DNA of 64,000 bases from Cellulomonas chengniuliangii (GTDB taxonomy: Bacteria > Actinomycetota > Actinomycetes > Actinomycetales > Cellulomonadaceae). Each line of letters opens with the position of its first letter. Positions within the stretch are counted from its first letter, which is position 1. Made by a program: the position numbers and the translations under genes. This document shows positions 56,569 to 63,106 of the stretch, piece by piece. The stretch covers positions 3,100,001 through 3,164,000 of the forward strand of contig NZ_CP101988.1 of the NCBI RefSeq assembly GCF_024508335.1, given 5' to 3'. The notes beneath the pieces were generated by a model. The model was not told the origin of the DNA and did not search any database. It saw nothing but the letters and a program-made list of their open reading frames with translations.

Positions 56569-57927
56569 TCAGTGCTCCGGGGTGCGGAAGACCTGGGTGC
56601 GCTGGGCGCCGTCGGCATCGAGGTTGAGCGCGTGCGGGTGCAGGTAGTCGGGGCCCGTGATGCCCATGCGCCGCATCGCGATCCCCGTCATCGCCTCGCC
56701 GATCGCCCGGTTCGCCAGCAGCACGGTGATCTCGCCGTTGTTGTCGTAGGGCGGGGCGACCTCGACGACGTCCATCGCCACGATGCCCACCTCGGCGGAG
56801 AGCCTCCGGACCGCGCGCAGGATGTCGATCGAGGTGATGCCGCCGGCCACGGGGGTGCCGGTGCCGGGCGCGAATGCGGGGTCGCACACGTCGATGTCGA
56901 GGGAGATGTACAGGTGGTCGGCCTGGTCGAGCGCCTCGTCGACCGCCCGCTCGAGCACCTTGTCGAAGCCGTCGCGGTCGATCTCCGCCATGAAGTGGGT
57001 CCGCATCTGGTGCTCGTCCATCCAGTCGAGCGTCTCGCGGTCCGGCCAGTACCCCCGCAGGCCCACCTGGACGAAGTTGCGCCCCGGCACGGCGCCCGAG
57101 TCGATGAGCTTGCGCATCGGCGTGCCGTGCGAGGCGAGCGCCCCGTTCATGTCCTCGCCGACGTCCGCGTGCGCGTCGAAGTGGACGATGCCGACCTTCC
57201 CGTGGCCGTAGTGGTCGGCGACGGCGGTGGCCGCGGGCCACGTGATCGCGTGGTCGCCGCCCATGATGATCGGGATCGCCCCGGACGTGACGACGGTGCC
57301 GACGAACTTGCGGATCGACTCGAACGTGCCGGGGGTGTTGCCCACGTGGATGGGCGCGTCGCCGTAGTCGCACATCGTCAGGACGTCGAACGGGTTGACC
57401 CGGACGTCGAGGTGCTGGCTGGGGAAGCCGTAGCTGCCGAAGTGCGGGATGGTGCGCAGCGCGAGGGGGCCGTGGTTGGTGCCGGAACGGCCCCCGGCCG
57501 TGGAGTCCCACGGCACGCCGAGGACGGCGACGTCGACCTTGGCCGCGACCAGGTCCTCGGGTGTCAGGGCCATGGGCAGTTTCGCGAAGGTCCGGATGCC
57601 CGAGTGGCTGCCGCCGTGCTTGCGGTTCACGTGGAACAAGCCGGGCGCGCGGCCCCCGTTGTGGTCGTCCACGGCCCCGTGCCCCTCGAGCCCCTCGCCC
57701 AGGCGGCGCGGCTGCTCCCAGAACCCCTCGGGCCACAGGTCGTGGCTGTGCGCGTGGCCCTCGCCCTCGCCGTCGTGCGCGTGGGCGTCGTGGCTGTCGC
57801 CCTCGTGCGCGTGGTCGTGGGCGTCGTGGCCCTCGTGCCCCTGCGGGCTCGCGGCGCTGGGGGTGTCGGGGCCGTCGCTGGCATGCCCGGCGGACGGGTC
57901 CGTGGTCTCGGCGTGCTCGCTGCTCAT
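56569..57927 (-). CDS. Ureohydrolase with long His-rich N-terminus, guanidine-hydrolase-like (copy 2)
   Basis: 452 residues, a close paralogue of the next gene with the same order of motifs shifted by 49 residues: GRSGTNHGP (147-154), His226, Asp251, His253, Asp255, Asp344, Asp346, all intact. Its N-terminal 63 residues include 11 His between positions 31 and 62 (HEGHDAHDHAHEGDSHDAHA), like the nickel stores of HypB or UreE. The two copies differ mostly at the N-terminus and around residues 157-180 (IPHFGSYGFPSQ against CDYKGGYGRPHF), which may change the substrate or make a mixed hexamer. It is the first gene of the ureohydrolase transcript; no ribosome binding site is visible. Confidence 0.78.
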   Translation of the reverse strand: MSSEHAETTDPSAGHASDGPDTPSAASPQGHEGHDAHDHAHEGDSHDAHAHDGEGEGHAHSHDLWPEGFWEQPRRLGEGLEGHGAVDDHNGGRAPGLFHVNRKHGGSHSGIRTFAKLPMALTPEDLVAAKVDVAVLGVPWDSTAGGRSGTNHGPLALRTIPHFGSYGFPSQHLDVRVNPFDVLTMCDYGDAPIHVGNTPGTFESIRKFVGTVVTSGAIPIIMGGDHAITWPAATAVADHYGHGKVGIVHFDAHADVGEDMNGALASHGTPMRKLIDSGAVPGRNFVQVGLRGYWPDRETLDWMDEHQMRTHFMAEIDRDGFDKVLERAVDEALDQADHLYISLDIDVCDPAFAPGTGTPVAGGITSIDILRAVRRLSAEVGIVAMDVVEVAPPYDNNGEITVLLANRAIGEAMTGIAMRRMGITGPDYLHPHALNLDADGAQRTQVFRTPEH

Positions 57928-57947
57928 GGCAGGAACGTAGGGCGCTG

Positions 57948-58064
57948 CCTAATCGTTTTTCCACGATCGCCGTCATGCGCAACACGGGTTTTACACAGCG
58001 GGCCACCAGGCGAGACCAGGAGACGCGCGAGCACCGCGCCGGAAACAATGGTGAAACGATTTGT
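57948..58064 (-). promoter_or_regulatory. Control region of the ureohydrolase genes with paired operator-like sites
   Basis: Two copies of the motif AATCGTTT stand in opposite orientation: CCTAATCGTTTTTCC (57948-57962, plus strand) and ACAAATCGTTTCAC (58051-58064, minus strand). They flank the probable promoter between the LacI-type regulator and the first ureohydrolase. The gap is unusually rich in A and T for this window. I found no guanidine riboswitch fold by eye. Confidence 0.4.
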
Positions 58065-59113
58065 CAGGCCATGGCCCGCGTGAGGGCTCCCGCCGTGGAG
58101 GCCCTCAGATGCACCGGGGCGGGAACGGTCTGCACCGTGCCGAGGGCGGCGGCCGGCCCGCGATCGTCCTCGAGGATCGCCACCAGGCGTTCCACGCACG
58201 CGACGCCCAACGCGTAGGCCGGCAGCTCGACGGCCGTCACCGGCGGATCCTCGGCCAGCAGCGCGGGCTCGTCGGCGCACGCCGCCACCAGCACGTCCCG
58301 GCCCGGCTGGCGACCCATGCCGCGCAGCACCGCCATGGCCGCCTGCGCCGCGAACGGCGACGCGGCCAGCACCAGGTCCACCTCGGGGCGATCCGCCAGC
58401 ACCGGCGCCAGCAGCTCCTCATGGCGGTCCACCGACAGCTCGCCGAACCGGCTCGCCACCAGCACGGGCGTCAGGCCCCGCTCCGCGGACCACGCGCCCA
58501 CGACGTCCCGCAGCACCTCGCCCCAGCCACTGTTCTCGTCCGGCGCCACCAGCATCGGGTGGCGCACGCCCTGCCGCGCGGCCGCGTCCAGCACCGCGCG
58601 CACCGCCGTCGCGTGATCCGCCGCCACCACGGCGCACGGCGGCATCGACGAGGGCACATGCTCCCCCGCCACCACGGGCACCGGCAGCGCCATCAGCTCG
58701 CGGGCGCGCAGGTCGTCCGCGATCGGGTCCACCACCACCACACCGTCGACGCGCGGCGCCGTGGTGCGCGGCCGGGAGGTGTCCGACGACAGCACCACGA
58801 GGTCGTGGTCGTGGCGATGGGCGGCCTCGACGGCCCCGGCGAGGAAGTCGCGGAAGTACGGCGTCCGCAGGTTCGCCGCGGCCCGCTCGTGGTGCACGCC
58901 CAGCGCCCGCGTCCGGCCGGTCCGGAGCCCTTGCGCCAGGGCGTTCGCGAGGTAGCCCAGGTCCTCGGCGGCGCCGCGCACGCGCTCACGGGTCGCGGGG
59001 GTCATCCGCCCCCGGCCGGAGAGGGCCTGCGAGGCCGTCGCCACGGACACCCCGGCGGCGGCAGCCACATCCTTGAGCGTCACGGCGCCCGCGCCGCGCC
59101 CTCTCGGAGTCAT
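58064..59113 (-). CDS. LacI-family transcriptional regulator
   Basis: 349 residues. Helix-turn-helix and hinge: VTLKDVAAAAGVSVATASQA (11-30) followed by LSGRGRMTPATRERV and LGYLANALAQGL. The periplasmic-binding-like effector domain (65-340) has VDGVVVVDPIADD, HPMLVAPDENSGWGEVLRD and VLVAACADEPALLAEDPPVT. It ends 136 bases before the first ureohydrolase gene on the same strand and is the only regulator in the 22 kb array, so it probably controls the array; its ligand may not be a sugar. The start has only a weak GGGTAGGG upstream. Confidence 0.88.
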   Translation of the reverse strand: MTPRGRGAGAVTLKDVAAAAGVSVATASQALSGRGRMTPATRERVRGAAEDLGYLANALAQGLRTGRTRALGVHHERAAANLRTPYFRDFLAGAVEAAHRHDHDLVVLSSDTSRPRTTAPRVDGVVVVDPIADDLRARELMALPVPVVAGEHVPSSMPPCAVVAADHATAVRAVLDAAARQGVRHPMLVAPDENSGWGEVLRDVVGAWSAERGLTPVLVASRFGELSVDRHEELLAPVLADRPEVDLVLAASPFAAQAAMAVLRGMGRQPGRDVLVAACADEPALLAEDPPVTAVELPAYALGVACVERLVAILEDDRGPAAALGTVQTVPAPVHLRASTAGALTRAMA

Positions 59114-59214
59114 GGGCCGACCCTACCCGTAGGCGCCTCGGAGGGCTGGCGGAATCGGGACTGCAGGGATACGACGTGACCGCGCAGGAATCCGGCGGAC
59201 GACCACGCGCCGGC

Positions 59215-59682
59215 TCAGCTCGACGCGCTGGCCAGGGCGGCGCGCACCCGCTGCGACAGCGCCTTGCCGTCCACCCGCCCGAGCGGCGCCGCGGCGGCCG
59301 TGGCCGCCCTCATCACGGCGCCCATGTCCTTCATGCTGCTGGCGCCCGTGGACACGATGGCGTCCGCGACGATCGCGTCGAGCTGCTCCTCGCTGACCGC
59401 GGCGGGCAGGTAGGCCTCGATCAGGTCGGCCTCGGCCGTCTCGGTCTCGGCGCGCTCGGCGGCGCCGGCGCCGGTGTAGATCTCAGCGCTCTCCCGGCGC
59501 TTCTTGACCTCGCGGACCAGGACCTCCTGCACCTGCTCCTCGGTCAGCTCGACGGCCATGGGCCCTGCCTTCTCCGCGGCGCGGACGGCGCCGATCGCCT
59601 GCCGCAGCGTCCCTGTGCGGAACGCGTCGCGGGCCTTCATGGAGGTGGTCAGGTCGGACGTCAGCCTCTCGAGTGTGCTCAT
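59215..59682 (-). CDS. GatB/YqeY domain protein
   Basis: 155 residues: STLERLTSDLTTSMKARDAF, RTGTLRQAIGAVRAAEKAGP, REVKKRRESAEIYTGAGAAE and MKDMGAVMRAATAAAAPLGR are the YqeY blocks. The family shares a helical domain with the tRNA-binding tail of the GatB amidotransferase subunit; its role is unclear. The ATG at 59682 fits the family N-terminus; an upstream ATG at 59691 adds three residues. It ends about 100 bases before the LacI-type regulator starts. Confidence 0.85.
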   Translation of the reverse strand: MSTLERLTSDLTTSMKARDAFRTGTLRQAIGAVRAAEKAGPMAVELTEEQVQEVLVREVKKRRESAEIYTGAGAAERAETETAEADLIEAYLPAAVSEEQLDAIVADAIVSTGASSMKDMGAVMRAATAAAAPLGRVDGKALSQRVRAALASASS

Positions 59683-59758
59683 GGGAGCCATCGTCCCCCA
59701 TCAGGACGGCAGACGTCAGGCCGGGCCCGCGCCGTCACGCCCTGACCGCGCCTGGGCC

Positions 59759-59764
59759 TACCGT
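59759..59764 (+). promoter_or_regulatory. Candidate -10 element of a leaderless alpha/beta hydrolase gene
   Basis: TACCGT fits TAnnnT and ends 5 bases before the GTG start at 59770, so transcription would begin at or next to the start codon. No clear -35 element is seen. Confidence 0.25.
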
Positions 59765-59769
59765 GGGGG

Positions 59770-60372
59770 GTGCCCCGCGAACACCCCAACCAGGAGCCCG
59801 CCCCGACCACGCCGCCGGGGCCGGTCGCCGGGCTGCTGCTCTTCCCCGGGGCCGGGGCCGACCGGGACCACCGCACCCTGGTCGCCGTCGAGCAGGCCCT
59901 GGCCCCGCTGCCGGTGCGCCGTGCCGACTTCCCCGGCCGCGCGGCGGGCCGCAAGGCGCCTGAGCGCGCGCCCGTGGCCATCGCGCACGTGCGGGCCGAG
60001 GCCGACCGGTTCGCGTCCGACCTGGGCGTCAACCCGGACCGCGTGCTGCTCGGCGGCCGCTCGTTCGGCGGCCGGATGGCGTCGATGGCCGTGGCCGAGG
60101 GGCAGCCCGCCGCCGGCCTGGTGCTGCTGTCCTACCCGCTGCACCCGCCGGGCAAGCCGGACCGCTTGCGCGTCGAGCACCTGCCGGACGTCGACGTCCC
60201 GGTGCTGGCCGTGTCCGGCGAGCGGGACCCGTTCGGCACTCCCGCCGAGCTCACCGCCCACCTGGCCACGCTCGGCGGCCCGTTCGAGCTCGTCCTCGTG
60301 CCCGGCGACCACGCGCCGCGGGACGACGGGCGGGTCGCCGACGCGGTCGCCCGCTGGATCGCGCGGGCGTAG
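59770..60372 (+). CDS. Small alpha/beta-hydrolase (KANL3/Tex30-type dienelactone-hydrolase-like)
   Basis: 200 residues. GLLLFPGAGADRDHRTLVAV gives the oxyanion-hole segment; the nucleophile elbow is LLGGRSFGGRMASMAVAEGQ (GxSxGG, Ser about residue 99). Asp in VSGERDPFGTP and His in VPGDHAPR complete a plausible catalytic triad. It matches the group of short hydrolases related to the KANL3/Tex30 family, whose substrate is unknown. The GTG start lacks a normal ribosome binding site. It is convergent with the macrodomain gene. Confidence 0.8.
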   Translation: MPREHPNQEPAPTTPPGPVAGLLLFPGAGADRDHRTLVAVEQALAPLPVRRADFPGRAAGRKAPERAPVAIAHVRAEADRFASDLGVNPDRVLLGGRSFGGRMASMAVAEGQPAAGLVLLSYPLHPPGKPDRLRVEHLPDVDVPVLAVSGERDPFGTPAELTAHLATLGGPFELVLVPGDHAPRDDGRVADAVARWIARA

Positions 60373-60382
60373 CGCCCCCCGG

Positions 60383-60907
60383 CTACGCGCCGAGCGCCCG
60401 CTCGAACTCGGCCAGCGCGTCGGCCGTGAGCAGCACGAACCGCACGAGCGCCGGCCTGCTCCCGGGCTCCGGTGGCTGCCAGCCGCGCACCGCGGCGACC
60501 GCCACCTCCGCGACCTGCGCCATCGGCCAGCCGTAGACGCCCGCGCTCACCGCCGGGAAGGCCACGCTGCTCGCGCCCAGCCCAGCGGCCACGTCGAGGG
60601 ACCGTGTGAAGCAGGACGCCAGCAGGGCCGGGTCGCGCTCGCCGGCGTGCGCGTTCGGCCCGACGGTGTGGACCACCCATCGCGCGGGCAGCCGGCCAGC
60701 CCCGGTCGCGACGGCCTCGCCGGTGGGCAGACCGTCCGGCCATGTGTCGCGGCGGACCTGCCGGCAGGCGGCCAGCAGCGCGGGACCCGCTGCGGCGTGG
60801 AGGGCGCCGTCCACGCCGCCCCCGCCGAGCAGCGACGAGTTCGCCGCGTTGACGACGACGTCGACGTCCTGGGTGGTGAGGTCTCCTCGCACGGCTTCGA
60901 TGCGCAT
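60383..60907 (-). CDS. Macrodomain protein (O-acetyl-ADP-ribose deacetylase type)
   Basis: 174 residues, single macrodomain. VVVNAANSSLLGGGGVDGAL (18-37) holds the ADP-ribose loop with catalytic Asn and the Gly-rich turn; PTGEAVATGAGRLPARWVVH and AFPAVSAGVYGWPMAQVAEV form the remaining binding loops. MacroD-type proteins remove acetyl groups or mono-ADP-ribose from their targets. The ATG at 60907 has AGGA 7 bases upstream. It stands alone, divergent from the leader of the YeiH pair. Confidence 0.92.
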   Translation of the reverse strand: MRIEAVRGDLTTQDVDVVVNAANSSLLGGGGVDGALHAAAGPALLAACRQVRRDTWPDGLPTGEAVATGAGRLPARWVVHTVGPNAHAGERDPALLASCFTRSLDVAAGLGASSVAFPAVSAGVYGWPMAQVAEVAVAAVRGWQPPEPGSRPALVRFVLLTADALAEFERALGA

Positions 60908-61030
60908 CACGACATCCTGGCTTCCTGGGCTGACGGCGTGCGGTACCGGGGCGCCCGCCCCGGCACCGCAGATAGGACGAATGTCCACGATTCGGATAGC
61001 GGTGGGCAGCGTGCGCGCCCCCCCTCCAGG

Positions 61031-61114
61031 ATGGCGCACATGACGACGCTGGCGGCTCGCGCACGGGGACTCGTCCCCGCCGCGCCCCGCGCGGCCGCCT
61101 GTCGCTGTCGGTAG
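61031..61114 (+). CDS. Putative cysteine leader peptide of the YeiH operon
   Basis: A 27-codon frame, or 24 codons from the better placed ATG at 61040 (AGGA 8 bases upstream). It ends Ala-Cys-Arg-Cys-Arg-stop. Both Cys codons are TGT (61100-61102, 61106-61108), a rare choice in this GC-rich genome. It is followed by inverted repeats that could form alternative structures. Short Cys-rich leader frames upstream of sulfur genes are known in actinobacteria. Stalling at the Cys codons under cysteine shortage would decide expression of the downstream putative sulfate exporter. The function is inferred from layout. Confidence 0.5.
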   Translation: MAHMTTLAARARGLVPAAPRAAACRCR

Positions 61115-61215
61115 CCGAGAGGACCGCCGCGCCGCCCCCCAAGGGGCGCTGACGCGGCGCCGAGCCACGACCCCGGCGCCCCGCCGCGGGCTGGCCTCTG
61201 CCACCTCCTCTCGGC
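61114..61215 (+). promoter_or_regulatory. Candidate attenuator between the Cys leader and the YeiH pair
   Basis: GCCGAGAGGA (61114-61123), starting at the last base of the leader stop codon, is exactly complementary to TCCTCTCGGC (61206-61215). Between them lies a competing hairpin with arms GCGCCGC (61129-61135) and GCGGCGC (61154-61160). A ribosome at the leader end would cover the first arm. There is no T-run, so control could act on termination (Rho or hairpin) or on folding. The gap from 60908 to 61290 holds no other feature that I can support. Confidence 0.45.
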
Positions 61216-61290
61216 GCCCCCGCCCCGCTCCTCCGCCCGTGGCTCGCGCGTGCGTCGCCGCCGAGCCGGCTCACCCATCCAAGGACCGAC

Positions 61291-61455
61291 ATGACCCACA
61301 TCCCGCACGACTCCGATCCCGCGCCCCACGCGGGCGCATCCCCCGACCTCCGCCCTCGACGGCGGCTCTCCGAGGACTGGATCGCCACCGCCCTCGGGCT
61401 CGCCCTGCTCGCGCTCGTCCTCGCCGGCGTCCTCACCGACGGGCTGGTGCCGTGA
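61291..61455 (+). CDS. Small one-helix membrane protein paired with the YeiH transporter
   Basis: 54 residues: a His/Asp/Pro-rich N-terminus and one membrane helix (WIATALGLALLALVLAGVL) near the C-terminus. Its stop overlaps the ATG of the transporter gene (TGATG), so translation is coupled. AAGGACCGAC lies before the ATG. The family is unknown to me; a helper or regulatory subunit of the transporter is the simplest reading. Confidence 0.65.
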   Translation: MTHIPHDSDPAPHAGASPDLRPRRRLSEDWIATALGLALLALVLAGVLTDGLVP

Positions 61456-62603
61456 TGAGCACCGCCGACGCCACAGCGCTCGACACCGCGGGCGCCCCGC
61501 GCCCCCAGCCCGACCCCGACACCCGGCCTCCCGGCGCCGCCTCGACCGTCGCCGGGCTGCTGCTCGTGGTGCTGCTCGCGGCGCTGACGCGGTTCCTCGA
61601 GCTCAACGTGCCCGGGTGGACGGAGGGCACGCCCCTGGCCCGCATCGCCAAGCCCGTCGAGTTCCCTGTGTACGCCATCGCGCTCGGCCTGCTGGGCAAC
61701 GCGGTGCTGGTGGCGGCCAACCTCAAGGACAAGCTGGCCGCCGCGTTCCGCACCGAGCTGTTCATCAAGACGGGCGTGGTGCTGCTGGGCGCGTCGGTGA
61801 ACCTCAGCCTGATCGTCACGGCGGCGGCGCCCGCCATCGTGCAGGCCCTGGTGCTCATCTCGAGCGTGTTCCTGTTCACCTGGTGGGTGGGCGGCAGGTT
61901 CGGGCTCGACGACAAGCTGCGCGCGCTGCTCAGCTCCGCGGTGTCCATCTGCGGGGTCAGCGCGGCCATCTCGGCGGCGGGCGCCGTGCAGGCCAAGCGC
62001 GAGCAGCTCGCCTACGCCGCCAGCCTCGTGATCGTGTTCGCCCTGCCGTCGATCTTCGTGCTGCCGTGGCTGGTGGACCTGCTGGGCCTGAGCCCTGCCG
62101 TCGCGGGCGCCTGGATCGGCGGCAACATCGACACCACGGCGGCCGTCGCGGCGGCGGGGACGCTCGCCGGAGAGGACGCGCTGGCCCTCGCGACCATCGT
62201 CAAGGCCACCCAGAACGCGCTGATCGGCGTGGTGGCGATCGCCCTCACCGCCTACTTCGCGTTCAAGGTGGAGCGCCGCCCGGACGCGCGAGGGCCGGGC
62301 GCCGGCGAGCTGTGGCGGCGGTTCCCCAAGTTCGTGCTGGGGTTCCTGGCAGCGTCGGTGATCGGCACCGTCTACCTGGCCCAGGTGGGCTCGGACGTCG
62401 GCAAGCCCGTCCTCGCCGTGGCCAACGACCTGCGGACGCTGTTCTTCATCCTGGCGTTCGTCAGCATCGGGCTCGAGCTGCGGGTCAAGGCGCTGCGAGC
62501 CGCCGGCTGGCGGCCCGTGGCCGTCTTCGGCCTGGCCACCGTGTTCAACCTGGTGGTGGGGCTGGCGTCGGCGTCCGTGCTGTTCGCGGGCTTCGAGCTC
62601 TGA
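61455..62603 (+). CDS. YeiH/UPF0324-family putative sulfate exporter
   Basis: 382 residues, about ten membrane helices. Family blocks: FPVYAIALGLLGNAVLVAAN, FIKTGVVLLGASVNLSLIVT, SAVSICGVSAAISAAGAVQA, GAWIGGNIDTTAAVAAAGTL, ATIVKATQNALIGVVAIALT and TLFFILAFVSIGLELRVKAL. Members are annotated as putative sulfate exporters, and in other bacteria are linked to sulfonate breakdown and sulfur regulons. The N-terminal 30 residues are Pro/Asp-rich. Together with the Cys leader upstream this suggests export of sulfite or sulfate, or import of a sulfur compound, under cysteine control. Confidence 0.85.
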   Translation: MSTADATALDTAGAPRPQPDPDTRPPGAASTVAGLLLVVLLAALTRFLELNVPGWTEGTPLARIAKPVEFPVYAIALGLLGNAVLVAANLKDKLAAAFRTELFIKTGVVLLGASVNLSLIVTAAAPAIVQALVLISSVFLFTWWVGGRFGLDDKLRALLSSAVSICGVSAAISAAGAVQAKREQLAYAASLVIVFALPSIFVLPWLVDLLGLSPAVAGAWIGGNIDTTAAVAAAGTLAGEDALALATIVKATQNALIGVVAIALTAYFAFKVERRPDARGPGAGELWRRFPKFVLGFLAASVIGTVYLAQVGSDVGKPVLAVANDLRTLFFILAFVSIGLELRVKALRAAGWRPVAVFGLATVFNLVVGLASASVLFAGFEL

Positions 62604-62665
62604 CCCGGCGTCGGGCGTCGGGCGGCGTGCTCGTCGCGCCCCCGGCGCCCGGACGGGCCGCGCGG

Positions 62666-63106
62666 TCAGCCGGCGGCGGGGTCCGACTCGACGAGCAACG
62701 TCACCGGCCCGTCGTTGACGAGCTCGACCTGCATGTCGGCGCCGAACCTGCCGGTGGCGACCTCGAGCCCCCGGGCGCGCAGCGCGTCGACCACGGCGTC
62801 GACCAGCGGCTCGGCCACCGGGCCGGGCGCCGCCGCGTTCCACGTCGGGCGGCGGCCCTTGCGGGTGTCCCCGTACAGCGTGAACTGGCTGACCACCAGC
62901 ACGGGCGCCCCCGCGTCGGTGGCGCTGAGCTCGCCGCGCAGGATGCGGAGATCGGCGATCTTCCGGGCGACGAGCTCGACCTGCGCTGGCCCGTCGCCGG
63001 GCGTGACGCCCACCAGGGCGACGAGTCCGGGCCGGTCGATGGCTCCCACGACCTCGCCGTCGACGGTGACGCTGGCCCGCGCCACCCGCTGCACCACCGC
63101 CCTCAT
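62666..63106 (-). CDS. dtd: D-aminoacyl-tRNA deacylase
   Basis: 146 residues, full length. [20 protein letters not shown] starts the family fold; [20 protein letters not shown] (71-90) holds the conserved SQFTL active-site motif and [10 protein letters not shown] the Gly-cisPro motif that selects the D-enantiomer. It removes D-amino acids from mischarged tRNA. Its ATG overlaps the stop of the asparaginase gene upstream (ATGA). Confidence 0.95.
   Translation of the reverse strand: MRAVVQRVARASVTVDGEVVGAIDRPGLVALVGVTPGDGPAQVELVARKIADLRILRGELSATDAGAPVLVVSQFTLYGDTRKGRRPTWNAAAPGPVAEPLVDAVVDALRARGLEVATGRFGADMQVELVNDGPVTLLVESDPAAG

Noticed and set aside
55267-57927. Plain agmatinase annotation for the two ureohydrolases
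   Set aside because: The GTNHGP loop, the N-terminal extension and the His-rich tails differ from agmatinases, and no arginine decarboxylase or polyamine gene is nearby. It remains the main alternative.
36819-57927. Clavulanate-type (clavam) biosynthetic cluster, suggested by an OAT2-like protein and ureohydrolases
   Set aside because: No carboxyethylarginine synthase, beta-lactam synthetase or clavaminate synthase is present; urease and nickel-type transporters explain the set better.
57928-58063. Guanidine riboswitch upstream of the ureohydrolases
   Set aside because: I looked for the two ACGR-loop hairpins of the mini-ykkC type and for ykkC-like conserved blocks. An ACGG occurs but without flanking complementary arms. 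A covariance-model search would be decisive; a hit would overturn this.
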